A DNA stretch of 64,000 bases from positions 124,001-188,000 of the forward strand of contig NZ_JAGHQX010000002.1 of NCBI RefSeq assembly GCF_017744095.1, in the 5' to 3' direction. The notes below the pieces were generated by a model. The model saw nothing but the letters and a program-made list of their open reading frames with translations. It made no database searches and was not told where the DNA came from. The DNA comes from Shimia sp. R10_1. Its GTDB lineage: Bacteria > Pseudomonadota > Alphaproteobacteria > Rhodobacterales > Rhodobacteraceae. Below are positions 61,621 to 64,000 of this stretch, in pieces (the stretch's first letter is position 1; every line of letters starts with the position of its first letter). Made by a program: the position numbers and the translations under genes.

Positions 61621-64000
61621 ATGGTTCAGGACCCCAACAAAGATGGCAATGTATCCGCCGATGCCATGGTCGCAGAAGTCGACACGGGCGCACGCAATGC
61701 CGCGGGTTTTCAAGGAAAACTCATCATCGCGATCTGTATCATCTGGTCGTTGTTTCAGCTCTATATCGCATCAAAACTCCCCGGCACGCTTGCACAGCTC
61801 ACCGGGTTTTCAGATTTTGCAAATGTGGTCAGCCAAGCGCGCTATATCCACCTCGCCTTTGCCATGGCGCTGTCCATTCTGGCCTTCCCGATGTTTCGCA
61901 CGTCGCCGCGCGACCGCATTCCGCTATATGACTGGGCTCTGCTGATTATTGGCGTCAGTGCCTGTCTCTACCTCGTTTTCTTCCGTTACCAGATCGCAGA
62001 CCGCCCCGGCCTTTGGAACAGCACTGACATCACAATGTCCGCAATTGGCATGGTCGTTCTGATGATCTGTGTTTATCGCTCTCTGGGCCTGCCTCTCGTG
62101 ATCATTGCGAGCGCATTTGTAATGTTTGCCTTCTTTGGCGGCAACTCTGAGTGGGTGCGTGAGATCACCAACTATGGCGGCGCATCGCTCTCCAAAGCGC
62201 TTGGTCACTACTGGATGCAGACCGAAGGTGTGTTTGGTGTGGCTCTTGGCGTGTCCACATCTATGATCTTCCTGTTCGTTCTGTTTGGCGCCTTGCTGGA
62301 TCGCGCGGGCGGCGGCAACTGGTTCATCAAAGTGGCGATTGCACTTTTGGGTGCCTTGCGTGGCGGCCCGGCGAAAGCCTCTGTTCTCAGCTCGATGATG
62401 ACCGGTATGATCTCCGGCAGCTCGATTGCCAACACGGTGACCACCGGCACATTCACCATTCCGCTGATGAAACGCATTGGTTTCCCGGCCGAGAAGGCGG
62501 GTGCCGTTGAGGTTGCATCCTCCACCAATGGCCAGCTGACACCGCCTGTGATGGGCGCTGCGGCCTTCCTCATGGTGGAATACGTCAATATTCCTTACAT
62601 TGATGTTGTGAAACACGCCTTCTTGCCGGCAGTGATTTCCTACATCGCACTGCTTTACATCGTGCACCTGGAAGCGCTGAAAATGCAGATGCAGGGCCTC
62701 AAGAAAGCGGGTCGCCATATCGGCCCGATCATGATCCTTGTGCTCTTTCTGACCGGCTTCATTGGTTTGGGGGCAATCACGTTTGCAATGATTGGCATCC
62801 GCAATGTGCTGGATCCGGTTGTAGGCGACAGTATCTACATCGCCGTGGCCATTGTTGCAGTGATGTATCTTGGCCTGCTCTATCTGGCATCCAAATATCC
62901 TGACATCGCCATGGACGACCCGAATGCACCGCTGGCGGCACCGCGTCTGACCCCCACACTTCTGGGCGGCGCATACTATGCGCTTCCGATCTTCATTCTG
63001 GTGTGGAACCTAATGGTGAAAACCGAAAATCTAGATCGTTTGTCCCCTGCGTTGTCGGCGTTTTGGGCGACGGTCTTTATGATCATCGTGGCCGTGACAC
63101 ACCGCCCAATCAAAGCGTTCTTCCGTGGTGAGACCGCTGTGAATGCGGCGTTCGCTGCAGGCTGGAATGACTTTGTACAGGGTCTGATCATGGGCGCGCG
63201 CAACATGATCGGCATCGGCGTGGCCACGGGTGCTGCGGGCATCATCGTGGGCACCATCAGCCTGACGGGCGCGCACCAGGTGATTGGTCAGGTGATCGAA
63301 GTCATCTCCGGGGGCAACCTGATCGTGTTGCTGCTGTTGGTGGCCGTTTTGAGCCTGATCCTCGGCATGGGTTTGCCAACAACAGCGAACTACATTGTGG
63401 TCAGCTCTCTGATGGCACCTGTCATTGTCGGCGTTGGGGCGCAGGCTGGCCTCGTGGTGCCACTGATCGCGGTGCATATGTTCGTATTCTACTTCGGTAT
63501 TCTGGCAGATGACACGCCACCGGTGGGCCTCGCGGCCTATGCAGCGGCGGCCATCTCGCGCGGGGATCCGATCAAGACTGGTGTTCAAGGCTTTGCTTAT
63601 GACATCCGGACAGCGCTTCTGCCATTCATGTTTATCTTCAACACCGACCTGTTGCTGATCGATGTGGGCTTTGGCAAAGCCATACTAGTGTTCTTTATCT
63701 CGCTCATCGCCATGCTGATATTTGCAGCGGCGACACAGGGGTATTTCATCGCAAAATCCCGCAAATGGGAAAGTGCTGCGCTGCTCTTTATCGCATTCAT
63801 GCTTTTCCGTCCTGACTTCTTCCTGGATCAAGTATCTGAGAAGTATCAGACCGTTGTTGGCCCCGAGGCGATCCAGTTGGTTGGCGCTCAGCAAGAAGGA
63901 GCCTTGATCCGCTTTATGGTTGAAGGCCCGGATTTTGACACCGGCGACACGCGGACAACCACTGTCACTATGCTCTATCCGGGTGGTGATCCTTCGGCTG
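61621..64000 (+). CDS. Fused TRAP transporter permease (4TM plus 12TM), 3' truncated by window edge
   Basis: The frame is open through base 64000 without a stop, giving about 793 residues so far. The N-terminal part has four helices of the small subunit (LIIAICIIWSLFQLYIA). The DctM-type large subunit has SSMMTGMISGSSIANTVTTG and EVASSTNGQLTPPVMGAAAF. A second half repeats LSLILGMGLPTTANYIVVSS and DDTPPVGLAAYAAAAIS. The tail after about residue 740 is soluble and resembles DUF3394. It uses a sodium or proton gradient to import the solute delivered by the TAXI protein. Confidence 0.95.
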   Translation, partial: MVQDPNKDGNVSADAMVAEVDTGARNAAGFQGKLIIAICIIWSLFQLYIASKLPGTLAQLTGFSDFANVVSQARYIHLAFAMALSILAFPMFRTSPRDRIPLYDWALLIIGVSACLYLVFFRYQIADRPGLWNSTDITMSAIGMVVLMICVYRSLGLPLVIIASAFVMFAFFGGNSEWVREITNYGGASLSKALGHYWMQTEGVFGVALGVSTSMIFLFVLFGALLDRAGGGNWFIKVAIALLGALRGGPAKASVLSSMMTGMISGSSIANTVTTGTFTIPLMKRIGFPAEKAGAVEVASSTNGQLTPPVMGAAAFLMVEYVNIPYIDVVKHAFLPAVISYIALLYIVHLEALKMQMQGLKKAGRHIGPIMILVLFLTGFIGLGAITFAMIGIRNVLDPVVGDSIYIAVAIVAVMYLGLLYLASKYPDIAMDDPNAPLAAPRLTPTLLGGAYYALPIFILVWNLMVKTENLDRLSPALSAFWATVFMIIVAVTHRPIKAFFRGETAVNAAFAAGWNDFVQGLIMGARNMIGIGVATGAAGIIVGTISLTGAHQVIGQVIEVISGGNLIVLLLLVAVLSLILGMGLPTTANYIVVSSLMAPVIVGVGAQAGLVVPLIAVHMFVFYFGILADDTPPVGLAAYAAAAISRGDPIKTGVQGFAYDIRTALLPFMFIFNTDLLLIDVGFGKAILVFFISLIAMLIFAAATQGYFIAKSRKWESAALLFIAFMLFRPDFFLDQVSEKYQTVVGPEAIQLVGAQQEGALIRFMVEGPDFDTGDTRTTTVTMLYPGGDPSA

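Overview
The window reads as a chromosome segment of a Roseobacter-type marine alphaproteobacterium (order Rhodobacterales). This is inferred from gene content: a flavin/folate dimethylglycine dehydrogenase-type protein, a TAXI-type TRAP transporter, NasT/NasS control of nitrate assimilation, a BioMNY biotin importer, a complete urease operon, and peptide-type ABC operons tied to small catabolic gene sets. The sequence is GC rich with strong third-position GC bias up to about 46 kb and visibly less so from nirB onward. I see no rRNA, tRNA, CRISPR array, integrase or transposase.

Layout. 0-13.6 kb is mostly single genes and short operons of core metabolism: a FAD amino-acid oxidase (cut by the left edge), a DUF938 methyltransferase, an AhpD-like protein behind an inverted repeat, an EF-hand protein, a dimethylglycine dehydrogenase-type enzyme, panC-panB, a low-GC serine hydrolase, a D-lactate dehydrogenase-type flavoprotein, gamma-glutamyltransferase, a 2-hydroxyacid reductase with thpR, and an SH3-domain protein. 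13.6-21.5 kb holds rpe and, divergently, the urease cluster ureD-A-(small His-rich membrane protein)-B-(Lys/Pro/Ala-rich protein)-C-(secreted protein)-(DUF1127)-E-F-G. 21.6-26.2 kb is a biotin-linked operon, bioM-bioN-bioY followed by an acyl-CoA ligase and a thiolase-like protein. ilvD follows on the minus strand.

28.5-39.1 kb is a regulator/catabolic unit: a PAS-LuxR regulator, an 18-bp palindrome, then an M20 hydrolase, a peptide-type ABC transporter with an embedded cupin gene, an alpha/beta hydrolase, an aldehyde dehydrogenase and an SDR, most with overlapping start and stop codons. 39.3-51.1 kb is nitrate assimilation: nasT, nasS, a structured leader RNA with an ANTAR-type hairpin and a terminator, nrtA, nrtB, a double-ATPase nrtCD fusion, nirB, nirD and nasA.

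51.4-60.5 kb is a second ABC-linked unit: a Tat-exported binding protein, two permeases, a fused double ATPase and a cytoplasmic alkaline-phosphatase-superfamily enzyme; facing it are a class III aminotransferase and a BKACE-type beta-keto acid cleavage enzyme, with a divergent RpiR regulator. 60.5 kb to the end is a TAXI TRAP binding protein and a fused TRAP permease that runs off the right edge.

Taken together, much of the window serves acquisition of combined nitrogen (urea, nitrate, peptides or amides, methylated amines) and vitamin supply (pantothenate, biotin). The two ABC-linked catabolic units have no substrate I can name and are the best candidates for undescribed pathways. The best-supported regulatory structure is the nitrate leader RNA. 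Other oddities are a ureD reading frame without any ATG, GTG or TTG in front of its conserved N-terminus, a urease alpha subunit with a roughly 12-residue insertion, and a thiolase lacking its second active-site cysteine.
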